From Trichoplax sp. H2 (Eukaryota > Placozoa > Uniplacotomia > Trichoplacea), in NCBI GenBank assembly GCA_003344405.1, contig NOWV01000122.1:1-64000 (forward strand): a DNA stretch of 64,000 nt. Direction: 5' to 3'. Below the pieces are notes generated by a model. That model was given only the letters and a program-made list of their open reading frames with translations, searched no databases and had not been told where the DNA came from. Shown here one piece after another: positions 1-10,370 of the stretch. Position numbers and translations under genes: made by a program. Position 1 is the first letter of the stretch. Each line of letters starts with the position of its first letter.

Positions 1-522
1 TAATAATCGAATTTGGAGCGATTTATCATGCATGGAAAGAGCCACATCGCACATGTTCTGACCACAGTAGATACGCCCAAGTTGATGATAACTATCAGCA
101 AGACGAACATCATTTTCGTCTAGGCATTTTAATTTCATTTCCAATGCTTTTGTGCAGTCTTCTAGTGCTCCATTGAAATTCCATAGCCTTATTTTAATCT
201 CGCTTTGTCTATATAAACATTCAGCTATTCTCACTTCATCTTGCAGTCCATTAGCCAGAGATAGTCCTTTTTTCTTCCATTCATTAGCTTTCTTCCATTT
301 ATATTGGAAAGTGTAAATGTCACATATATCGAGATAAATATCGCACCGAAGGCGATGAATGCCGATACTAGGATTTGGTAATGATTCAATTTCATCTATA
401 GCTTGTGTATAACAGGATAGTCCTTCCGCCAAATTGTAGGCAATCTTACATTTTTGACCCTTTTCATATAGAGACCGTACATGATGAAGAACCATAGAAT
501 GATCAGATTGATCATCAGTCAT
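1..522 (-). CDS. TPR protein, 5' part of a ROCO-type paralogue (runs off the window)
   Basis: The reading frame is open from an ATG at 520-522 to the left edge, 174 codons without a stop, so only the N-terminal part is visible. It starts MTDDQSDHS and contains the segments RCDIYLDIC, NFNGALEDC and YHQLGRIY. All of these recur at the same places in the complete gene at 4368-9333 (RCDIYLDIC, NFNGALEDC, YHQLGRIC), with roughly 60% identity by eye. The last visible residues (ALSMHDKSLQIRLL) are one half of a 42-residue TPR of the kinesin-light-chain type. By analogy with the neighbour it should continue into further TPRs and a Roc-COR GTPase, but nothing beyond the TPR is in the window. Both genes are on the minus strand, so this is a tandem duplicate. 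No frameshift or stop is seen, so I treat it as a functional paralogue rather than a pseudogene. Confidence 0.8.
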   Translation of the reverse strand, partial: MTDDQSDHSMVLHHVRSLYEKGQKCKIAYNLAEGLSCYTQAIDEIESLPNPSIGIHRLRCDIYLDICDIYTFQYKWKKANEWKKKGLSLANGLQDEVRIAECLYRQSEIKIRLWNFNGALEDCTKALEMKLKCLDENDVRLADSYHQLGRIYCGQNMCDVALSMHDKSLQIRLL

Positions 523-1560
523 ATTTTCCTTTTCAAAATTTAATAACAGTTAGTGAATGAAAGTGTGGCGCTGATTCGATAATATCAAAATATGGAAACG
601 ATGTTAGTCCTTGATACCAACGATAAGTTAAGACAAATAAAATTCAAATTTAAGGTTTCTTGCAATGATCGATTACTTATAAGCAAATTGATGTTATGTT
701 TATGCTGTTAGTCGTATGCTTTGTTGGTACAACTCTACTTGCATACGTGTCGTTTTCAAACACAGGAATAAAACGATTACTGAGAAAATTTAATAATAAA
801 TAAACCTTCTCCTAACATTTCATCTATGAATGCTAATAAAAATATTATTCTTCAATCTATAAACGATAGTAGATTCTAGCTTAAGATATGGCGCTAGCGA
901 AGAACCGTTTACATCAATTAATATCAAATTAGGCCAAAATAGATGACTAATTTTATTTTACAAATACACTCCGACTAACACAAATACTATACCAATAGCG
1001 ATGATAAGTATTAAACCTTTATAATTTATTTAACTAGATAACAGCAAGTTAATGCTAACGCCAATAATAATTAGCAAAAAAATTGTATGTATTGTAAGAA
1101 GGCTTTCGCTCACGTTATTTGGACTGATATCTTCAGTTGAAATGCAACTTATAATGTCCTAAACATCAAAGACAGATGGATCATTTACCAATTTATGGAT
1201 TAGTTATTGGCTAATAAGGAATCGATGGTTTGTCGAGATGTAGGTCTACTGCGATCGATTTGGCTTTACGCCATCAATTCCAAAGATGGGCAAAAATGAG
1301 CAAAAGAGAATTAGAAATGAATACACCTCTACCCGACTAACTTTATCTAGCTTTAAGTAGTACTTAGCAAGTAGTACTATAAAGTACGAAAGAGCCAACG
1401 AGTTAGTAGTGTGTTTTATTGATTTAAGCCTCAAATAAAAATAATATTGTGCATGAATGTAGGTTGCTCCATGTAGTATCATAGTATTGTTGCAGCAAAA
1501 GACGATCGAAGGAAAAACATGGTTACTATAGTAACTACACCAATAATTTAGGGTTTGTAA
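523..1560. repeat. Duplicated non-coding flank, copy 1 (upstream of the first ROCO paralogue)
   Basis: The DNA upstream of the start codon resembles the DNA upstream of the second paralogue (9334-10370), in the same order and spacing. Matching landmarks include the short block around 610-690 versus 9410-9500 (both with a GATCGATT.CTTAT core), the block near 1258-1300 versus 10050-10090 (a TTCCAAAGATG core), and the X-box-like palindrome at 1522 versus 10342. A minus-strand open frame at 1246-1563 lies here, but it starts with TTG and is not kept open in the other copy, so I read the segment as non-coding. Confidence 0.65.
1522..1535. promoter_or_regulatory. X-box-like palindrome (RFX-type site)
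   Basis: A perfect 14-bp palindrome, GTTACTATAGTAAC. It fits the general RFX X-box pattern (RYYNYY, spacer, RRNRAC). It lies about 1 kb upstream of the TPR gene start. The duplicated flank retains a near-identical site at 10342-10355. Function is inferred from the motif only. Confidence 0.35.
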
Positions 1561-4367
1561 CATATGTTAATAGAAGTAGCTTTGAAGAGGCATTTCAGAA
1601 GGTTATGGATACTCGCTTACAGTTAAGGATGACCTCGCCCAAATTATACATACGTATGCCAGTATAAAGGAAATTAGATAACTGTTTGGATTATACTACA
1701 CGCAGTACTATTTTTGTAGGTTTTCTGTACTAGATTGCTGCATGCTGCTAGCTATCCTTATGATAAATATTGACAATATGGAAAGAAATCTCTATCAGAT
1801 CATGCAGACATACAAATATGAATGTAGTCTATTTTAATATCCATAATTGATAGTATCCGATCAATTTAATCTACTGTTGCTCAAAGAACTGTTTCATGAA
1901 TTAAGTAAAGATTTTGCTAGTAAGAAATATTTTCATTTTACACTAATTCAGCAAATGCAATGACATCAACATAACATAAATGCATCATAACGCGATATTG
2001 GCCCTCGGCTGACCAATGCTAATTGTATAAAATTACATGCACTTATCATCATATCCAATCACGAAGCAAAAAATGTTTACTAAAGGCATGATTTATCCAT
2101 AGATTATTTGAATTCCCGAGTATACGCATACAGTCCAAACGAGATGATGCTCTTACGGGCAAGTAGATCAATATTTAAAAGCTCTTGTATTATCACGACG
2201 TGATTTTTGACACAAGTGTGGTATGGGATCATGTAGAAACTATGCAGTAACTGCCATTTTATAGATGTAAAATGCTACTTTAGGAATATCATTTAAAATT
2301 AAAAATGGTTGATTTATCACAGCATACCCTTGCATTCCGGAGTAGTAATTATTAGTCAGTAGTGTTCGTCATTTCTTGATACAGAAAAGTTCTGGGACTA
2401 TTATAGTTGAATTACCGTAATAAATTAATATTATGAGTGTACATTTTAAAAGTCTATTTTTACCTTTTGGCCTACTTACAGAAGCGGAAAATTATCCCAT
2501 TAGTTGCTGAGTATCTTATAACGTTAAATGAAAAGCTCTTTATGTAAAGCCAATAATAATTAAGTTAATAGCTACATTTTATTTATAATACTGTTAGCGA
2601 TAACGATAGCGTCTGATTTTTGGTATGCTCTCAGTCAACTGAAGCGTGATCGGCAGCTAAGCTTCCACGTGAATATCTACCTTTATTCTGATTTCTTACC
2701 ACCTTATATACAATACAACCGATATGAATACAATACAAGAAATCATATAATTAGATACAGAGACGCTAGTAAATCCGTAATTAATACCGATAAAATTTTG
2801 CTTAATTTAATTTCAGTTGGCAAACACTGTTCCACGCTATCGCAAATCTAAATTTGCCACAGTAAAAAGTAGAACGGAAAACCAAAATTACGATTCTACT
2901 GTCAGGTTTGTCCTCCCTGACAGTAAATTTGCAGTTTTGATTTTCTGTAATAGTTCTACCTTTTTCGTTACTAATTTAGATTCGTAGCACCTTTTTGTAG
3001 CGTGCAAATTTTTGACGATCAGTATAGTTTCAGATGCGCTTGATTTCTAGCAAATTAATATGTGAGTTGCCAATAAAGTTAAAAAAACTCACTAATTAAT
3101 AAATCACTATTGGTCAACTTGCATATTATAGTACAAATATCAGTGAAGAGATACTTCTATACTTCTGCGTGCATAAGATTGAAAGTCAAATCTTTGCTGT
3201 GGAAATAATGATAAGATCAAAATTACCTAAATGATACTAGAACAGTATCTAACGTGCAGTAAATGTACTGCCGTATTTGAACGATCTGCTGAAATATCGG
3301 TTTGGTAGATAATGTTTTCATCATTTTTAGCAAGATTGCAGGCTACTTGATACTCACATTGTCAAAGCATAATTTAAGATTTCAAATATTTAAGCTATTT
3401 TTCTTAGTGAATAATTTTCTAAAGTTTCATACTTTTAAATTCTATTTTGCGTGAAATAATGGCTGTTAAATGATGACTTAGTGATATAGGGGCAAAATAA
3501 ATTCGAATATGGTAGCAAGCTGACTGAGTAATTGCGATAGCTTCTGCCTCACGTGGTTATTGACAGGTATCCTAGGTTAGGTTGTTTGTGATAATTTATT
3601 AAAAAATATACCATTGCAATGGATCAACTCTATTAACAGCTATGATTTTGCTATAGCTACAACTAATTTTTGTTTATCTGCATATTGAATAATGATTTAA
3701 TCTTTTCTTTATTAAATTCATACATGGCTACACTACTATGTAGTTATAGAAAATCATAATTCTTAGTTTGTTGTTTTAAGTTTAATACATTACTCAACTT
3801 TTTTGCAATTAAAGTTACATTATCGGCAGCTATAGAGAGCGAATAATAAATTGTTGCTGTTCGTTATATTTATTATTGTATAGCAATTGATCCACTATAG
3901 AGCCTCTTACAACGTTAAATTACACAACGGAGGACTTAAGATGTAACAGAAAAAAACTACTTGAGTCAGCAGTAAAAGCTAGAGGGATAATCATTCACAA
4001 TGAAACGAAAATACCTACTACACTAAACTAGTGCAAAACTAGATTAAAGTAAAACGTTTTAAATAAAAAATATAAACATAAGTATTACTAGATTTTGAAT
4101 ATCTTGATAAAAGTTTATTTACTACTATCACGACCGAGGTTATGAAGCATAGAGATTATATAAAATTGGAATACTGTACGTTCGTTGATCCAGTATAACT
4201 ACCGTACCTCATAAATTAACATTAACTAGAATTGCTCTTGAAATATTAGCCACTATGCTGATATATATCTTAAGAATTACGATTTGTGTAGTTCAAATCT
4301 CAAAGAAGAAATTTATAAAATTAACCATAACATGACCACTAGCAGCTATGATATTTATCTCTCCTAT
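1561..4367. other. Intergenic DNA downstream of the TPR-Roc-COR-Death gene
   Basis: AT-rich with dense stops in all frames. It holds the foldback element at 2843-2985. The short open frame at 2669-2851 has no recognisable family or splice context. I see no exon here. Confidence 0.6.
2843..2985. repeat. Foldback (MITE-like) element with long imperfect inverted arms
   Basis: The left arm from about 2845 (AATCTAAATT...) is complementary over most of its ~62 bp to the right arm ending at about 2983 (...AATTTAGATT). At the centre are perfect 10-bp arms, TACTGTCAGG at 2897-2906 and CCTGACAGTA at 2916-2925, around a 9-bp loop. There is no ORF inside. The structure fits a small non-autonomous foldback transposon. 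I did not establish a target-site duplication. Confidence 0.6.
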
Positions 4368-7300
4368 TCATTCGGTCAATTTTTGTTCGACTTCTTCAGC
4401 TAAAGCATTTATTTCCATCTTACGTAAAGCTTCAACCACTGCAGAGATTTTAGGACTCATCCCAGCTTTATCTTTCCACGATTTTAACACATTGTATACT
4501 TTATCGTAACGTCTTCCATTCTGACTTGATATAATTTCCTTAACCTTTATGTCCGTTAACTTTAATAACACTCCAAAACGAAGTAAACAGTCTCCATCAA
4601 GTTTTGCTGCAATTAAATCGAAGCATTCTCTCTCTATTTTTATGTAAAAGCAAAGGAAATATTCATGAAAAAATTGGCAATATTAGCCTCGTTTCAAGTC
4701 ATCAGTAATGTATCTGGTCTAGAGCACAGGTCTAAGAATGGTATTAAGCAATTTTCCTTCACAATAACTATAAATTTAATCGGATTATTTTAACACGCAA
4801 TCCACTGTTAATATTAAATGCTATTATTGATTCTCAGTCATCATATTTTACTGATTTTAATTTCATAATAGTTATGAATACTTATTAAAGCTTACTGGAC
4901 GAGCTCTTTTAAAATTAAATTAAATCGGAATAGTAATTCATCAATGACTGTTTACTATATTGAGTGATTTTGGTAGTTAATATACCATATTGTAATTACA
5001 ATCCCAAAATGTTCATTTTGCAATATCATAAGCTAGCAAAATTTTATGCGATCGCATAATCAGCGACAAAATCGACAAAACCATTATATCTATTTAAGGC
5101 AGGATCTGTTGTATTATTTGCTCTCATTCGTACTTATATCAATCTATAAATTAATTGCTATATGCATTTTTGAAATGACTGATAGATATCAATTCAGTGG
5201 AGGCTCACCTTTTTCTTCTCTATATATCTTTTTCTCTAAAGAAATGAGGTGAAAATAGGAATAATCAATTAGTAACCCTATCGTAATTATTTTAAAATAG
5301 ATGATAGATTTGCAGCCATGCAAGTGAAATATATGACATGTTTCTCTAAAGAGTTTACGAAGATAGTTTTCTCCCTTTATCCTTTTAGGTGTTTTTATAC
5401 GCAGGGAATGCTATCTATATTAATTTCTATACGCTGCATAAGACGATGAAACTAATTGGCTATTAAACAGTTCAATATTAATGACTTATCGTGTACTAAC
5501 GTTAAAAAGCAAAATACTATAGGAAGCAGCGATAAATAAAATCCAGCCGTTTCTATTTACTACACAAATGAAATGCAGTAGATGAAGTATTCATTTGAAA
5601 TATTGCAATCCATAATACATTTTCAGTAACAAAAATATACAAAATCAGAAAATATTATTGCAGCTAATTAATTGTTGAATATTATGCCAAGGTAGAGTAA
5701 TATGCAAATTTACCTAAAAGATAGCATGCATTCTCGTCTCGTTAACTGTTTTAGCAAATCATTCTGCTTTATTATATCAATGCTTTTACTATACGGTATT
5801 CTAAGATGAGATTTAGATAATGGTTGAATAGAATAGAAACTCCAATCATAATTATTGAAAATTTAGCTTAAAGAATACTAATGCAGAAATTTTGTCAAAA
5901 CACACTATTTTGACAGAAATAATGATTGCAACAACAATCAAGCCAAGAATTGCTTTCACATCCTTACCGTTCCATAGCTCTTCCTTATAAATTATCCAAT
6001 CGTTCAGAGATTGACTAGAAAGTACGTTTTTACAATGTTGGCATCGAATCAAATTTTCATCTTCTTTTTTGTATTCTTTGACTATGGGTATCTGTTCACT
6101 ACATTTACTACATTTGACGTAAAATCGACAATGCTCTTCCTGAAACTTCATCATCCTCATTTTCATAATGGCAATTAGTTTATTCTTTACAATATTATGC
6201 GTCCGTTCCACAAATATAGAATTTTTGACTTTGTCGATAACAGAATTATAAATCGCAGGCGGATCGCTTTTCTGATAGCAATACTGCAAACCAATGTGAG
6301 ATTTCTCTTTCTTAACTATAAGATAATAATTATCATTTACTAGATAATACTTGGCACATTGATAATATACTTCTACGTCCGTATTATTCCATTCCCTTAA
6401 ACAAGATGATAACAGACAATAATATATTCCATCTGGAAGATAAGGAATATCTTCCTGCTTGTAGCCAATATAAAGCCAATCTGATACATGATATGTCGAT
6501 AAATCAAATGGCGCAACATCTTGTTGCAATAGATATGGAACAAAATATTGAGATCCTGTTCCATTCTCATCCAGTTCACTTCTGATTGTGCATAGAATAT
6601 CATAAGCTTCCATTAGTTCCAATATAGTTCTCGTATTATTTTCATCTAAATCAAATTTAAGAATAGCTTCATCGATGTATCTTCTTGACAGCCTTCCTGT
6701 TAGACAGGCTATATCGTATTCCTGTTTCATTGGTATGTCTTCCTGCGTAAAATTATTCACTTGTATTGGAATGATTGAACGAAATATATTTAATAACCAA
6801 TCGACGTTTGTTATAATAATTGCTTCGCTGCGCACATTATCACAGTATATTACTTCTCCTAAATCATGTAGATACTTAAGCATTGCTATCATTTTTTCAC
6901 GGCTTTCAAATAATCCGTACTCCTGAGCTAAGGTTTCCATTTGCTTCATTGTCATAATATTACGCACCTGAGAATTTCTAATTTCATTATTATCAGAAGA
7001 TGTGGCTTCATTATGAATAGATTTTTTTAATAGTGCAGCCATAATATACCATCGAATAGGAATAGGATTAGACATAAACGGCAATTGTCGTATAAACGTC
7101 TTAATAATAGAAAGTAAACGATGACAACATTGTTGACGCTGAACTTTTGTAGATTCACTAGTATGATCAGGATTACAATTGAAAATAATGCCAGAAGAAT
7201 AGATATTTCTGGCATAAGCGGGCATAGATGACATCAATCCAGATACAAATTTATTAAATCGAGAAGTTTGCTTTTTGTTATCTGTAATACAATCGCCATG

Positions 7301-9333
7301 AGAAGCTACCATAATAATAATAGGCAATTGATATGATTTATCTTTATCATTGATCTTTACAGTAATTGTACTTTGGCTTCTGTAGCAACCTATGATTGAT
7401 TTAAGCCATTCTTGCATAGCCTGTAAATAAGTCATATTGCCAGTGGATAATTCACCCTTTCTTATCTTTACTTTGTTATTAAGTTCTTGAGTGATATCAA
7501 ATACAAGAATATAAATGCTATTAGCTGAGATGAATGGATAATGAGTAACATGATAGATCGGATGACCACCGAAATCCCATAGCTTGACAAATTGATTATT
7601 ATGACGTTCATCAGCCATTTGGTCGAAATTGGACGACAAGTAATATTTACGTAAGCTAAGCTTAGATTCCGATTCGATTTCAGTTTCTTTTGATGGAATC
7701 TCTACTTCTTGCAAATTACTTCTGACTAGAACAAATGGTGTATTGCCTCCTGGTGGATTTGTCTCTGATAAATTATCTGTGGTAGCGAATTGACCTATTT
7801 GCTGATTGAATTTATCTTGATTATCCATGCTTGTTTCGGCTAATTGTTTTATGGCTGCCTTCACTTTATCATCTAATATCTTAGTCCAATCACGATTCTC
7901 TAAATAATTAAGACGATAATCTTCAGTATTTACCAAAATACCAGTATTCTCAACCACCTGCGTAGGAGATGCATTTCCGATCAAATTTTGTTGAGAAAAA
8001 ACTTTCCTAATAGATGATTTACCAACACCGCGAGGGCCAATAAATATACCGCGTATCAAATTATTATGTCCATCACATAGATTTAATACTTTGATATATG
8101 CATTGTAATATTTCATTTCTTGTGAATCTATATGATACAAAATGGAAAATATTTGTCATGATGTAAGCAGTATTTATCAGGGTCTTGTATATTACCGTTT
8201 TGAAATTTAATTGTAGATTTACCTTTGACTTGATAGCTAATATCACAACTAGGATCACTGATTGCATTATCACTGTTTGCTGGCTTTGAATCGTTGCTGG
8301 TTTGATCTCGTTTAAATAGCTTAACTACGCCATGAAAAATGCTTTTTACCGCTGACGTAGGTAACGAAAACATCGTAGCTCTTCTTATATTATTTCTCGT
8401 CAATCTAACTTCTGGATGACCTTCGCCGTAGATTGGTAGTGCAATATTGAGTGACTTATCGAACATCTCCAGAGCCTTGTTATATTCGCCTTGTTGATGA
8501 TAGGTAAATCCAATATTGTTGTACAACTGGGCAACGTCGGGATGATTGTCACCAAGAACTGACAGTCGAATTTTCAGGGATTTATCATACGCAGAATGAG
8601 CCTCGTCATATTTGCCTTGATAACAATATATAAGACCAATGCTGTTATATGTGTTAGCAATATCGGGATGATTTCCATTAAGAACTGACAATTGAATTTT
8701 CAGTGACTTGTCAAACATAGAAAGAGCATCATCATTTTTAAGCTGATAGGAGTAGACAACGGCTATGCTGTAATATATGCGTGCGACATCAGAGTGATTC
8801 GGACCAAGGACTAACAATCGAATTTCAAGTGATTTGTCTAACATTTCAAGAGCCTTTTTATAATTTTGCTGGTCAATACAGATGCGCCCAAGTTGATGAT
8901 AATTATCAGCAAAACATACATCGCCTTCTTTTAAGTATTTTGTTTTCATTTCCAACGATTTGTTACAGTCTTCTAGTGCTCCATTGAAATTTAGTTGCAT
9001 TCTTTTAATCTCACACTGCATGTCTAAACATTTAGCTATTCTCACTTCGTCTTGAAGCTTATCAGCCAGATGTTGCCCCTTTTCTTTCCATTTATTAGCT
9101 TCCGTCCATTCATATCGTAAGGTATGAATGAGACAAATATCAAGATAAATGTCGCATCGAAGTCGTTTAATAACGATATGAGGGTTAGATAGCATTTGAA
9201 TCTCTTCTAGAGCTTGTGTATAGCAAGACAATTCCTCCACAAAATTGCAAGCAGTCTTGCATTCCTTGCCCTTTTTGTACAACGTTTGTATATTAGGAGG
9301 TATCACAAAATGAGTAGACTGATCATCAGCCAT
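4368..9333 (-). CDS. TPR-Roc-COR-Death domain protein (ROCO family GTPase)
   Basis: Proposed exons are 9333-8223, 8127-5968 and 4633-4368, joining in phase to 1178 aa. Residues 1-370 carry at least four 42-residue kinesin-light-chain-type TPRs (NHPDIANTYNSIGLIY, NHPDVAQLYNNIGFTY). Exon 2 gives a Roc GTPase: P-loop GPRGVGKSS at about 401, switch DFGGH at about 555, and ASHGD in the place of the G4 motif. A COR-type region follows (LHDLGEVIY, NVDWLLNIF), then paired CxxC motifs (CSKC, CQHC, about 1043-1069). Exon 3 (about 1091-1178) is a Death domain with the LLKLTD, YDKVYNVLKSW and ALRKMEINALAEEV helices. Intron 1 (8128-8222, 95 bp) removes the apparent frameshift between the TPR and Roc frames. 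Intron 2 (4634-5967) starts at a strong G|GTAAGG donor. If intron 2 is retained, the frame runs on to a stop at 5852 with a hydrophobic segment instead of the Death domain. The likely role is a cytosolic signalling or cell-death scaffold, inferred from the family (DAPK1 also combines Roc-COR and Death). The N- and central parts are firm; the exon 3 join is a prediction. Confidence 0.8.
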
Positions 9334-10370
9334 CTTTCCTTTACCAATTTCGATTAATGGAAATGTTATGCTGATTCAACAGTATCAAGCATCAAAATGA
9401 TGTTAGTTTTTGACACCAAGGACAAGTTAAAATAAACAAAAAAATTTCAAGCTAAGTTATGTGATAGCGATCGATTGCTTATTCGCGGATTGATATTAAG
9501 TCTTTACGCGATGATTCAATTATGCCGGTATAATTCTTTCTACTAATTACTTTCAAATATAGAAGTTAAAAAATTTTTAATTATCAGAAATTATCAGCAA
9601 CGTACATTCCTTATTGCATCACCTAAGAATCTAATTGAAAGAATACTCTACAACCAAGTAGTGATCGTAGATGATAGCTTAAGAATACAACACTATTGGA
9701 GAATTATTTTAACCAAAATTCATCCACTTAGTAGATAAAATTAATTTAACAAAACACGATTTAAACGAGCAGCATGCCCATAGTAAGAATCAAATTATAA
9801 TTTTTCTATTCTGATAGACAACCACAAGTTAATGCTAATTACATAGACGATTGTTCATGATGAGACAGTAGGTAGCGTTAGTTGGCTTTGGTTCACATCG
9901 TTTGGATGTCTATAAAGGACGTTTTCAAATATAAATGCTAATATAATATGATAGATGTCGAAATAGACGGGCTATTTATCGATTCTTGTTTAAAATCGGC
10001 TACTGGTCACTCAACTTGTTAAGATATAGGTTTAATTCTATCAATTTGACTTCACGCCACTTATTCCAAAGATGAGCAAAGTAATCAAATAAATTGAAGA
10101 TGTCACAAACCTCTATTCGACAAATCCTTTCTACCTGTAGAAAACTGTATAGTGTATAGCCGCTGATCACTGATCTGCGCCTTCAAATACTATTATTTTA
10201 CTGATGCATATCAGCGAGTACAAACTGCTAACTCACTAGCTGTGTTGTACTTACTGTTAGTGCTACTTGCAAAGTACTGCATGAGGAAGAACATTCTTTC
10301 GGTACAGCAGCAAGGAGTGGCCTACCGCCTACGGGGAAAATGTTGCTATAGTAACTAAAATGATTGTTAA
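9334..10370. repeat. Duplicated non-coding flank, copy 2 (upstream of the complete ROCO gene)
   Basis: Partner of 523-1560. The collinear similarity runs from the start codon to the X-box-like site at 10342-10355, with many small indels. The duplication unit therefore included upstream DNA as well as the gene. Confidence 0.65.
10342..10355. promoter_or_regulatory. X-box-like site conserved in the duplicated flank
   Basis: GTTGCTATAGTAAC differs by one base from the palindrome at 1522-1535 and still fits the RFX X-box pattern. It lies about 1 kb upstream of the ROCO start codon. Confidence 0.35.

Noticed and set aside
1246-1563. Minus-strand 105-codon open frame
   Set aside because: It starts with TTG, is rich in Tyr/Ile/Phe as random AT-rich frames are, and is not kept open in the duplicated flank near 10.1-10.4 kb.
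5046-5252. Plus-strand 68-codon open frame
   Set aside because: It lies inside the proposed last ROCO intron on the opposite strand and has no domain or splice context.
5852-8140. Separate 762-aa gene starting with TTG at 8140
   Set aside because: The start overlaps the TPR frame, and a 95-bp intron with good splice sites joins the two in phase. I treat it as one gene.
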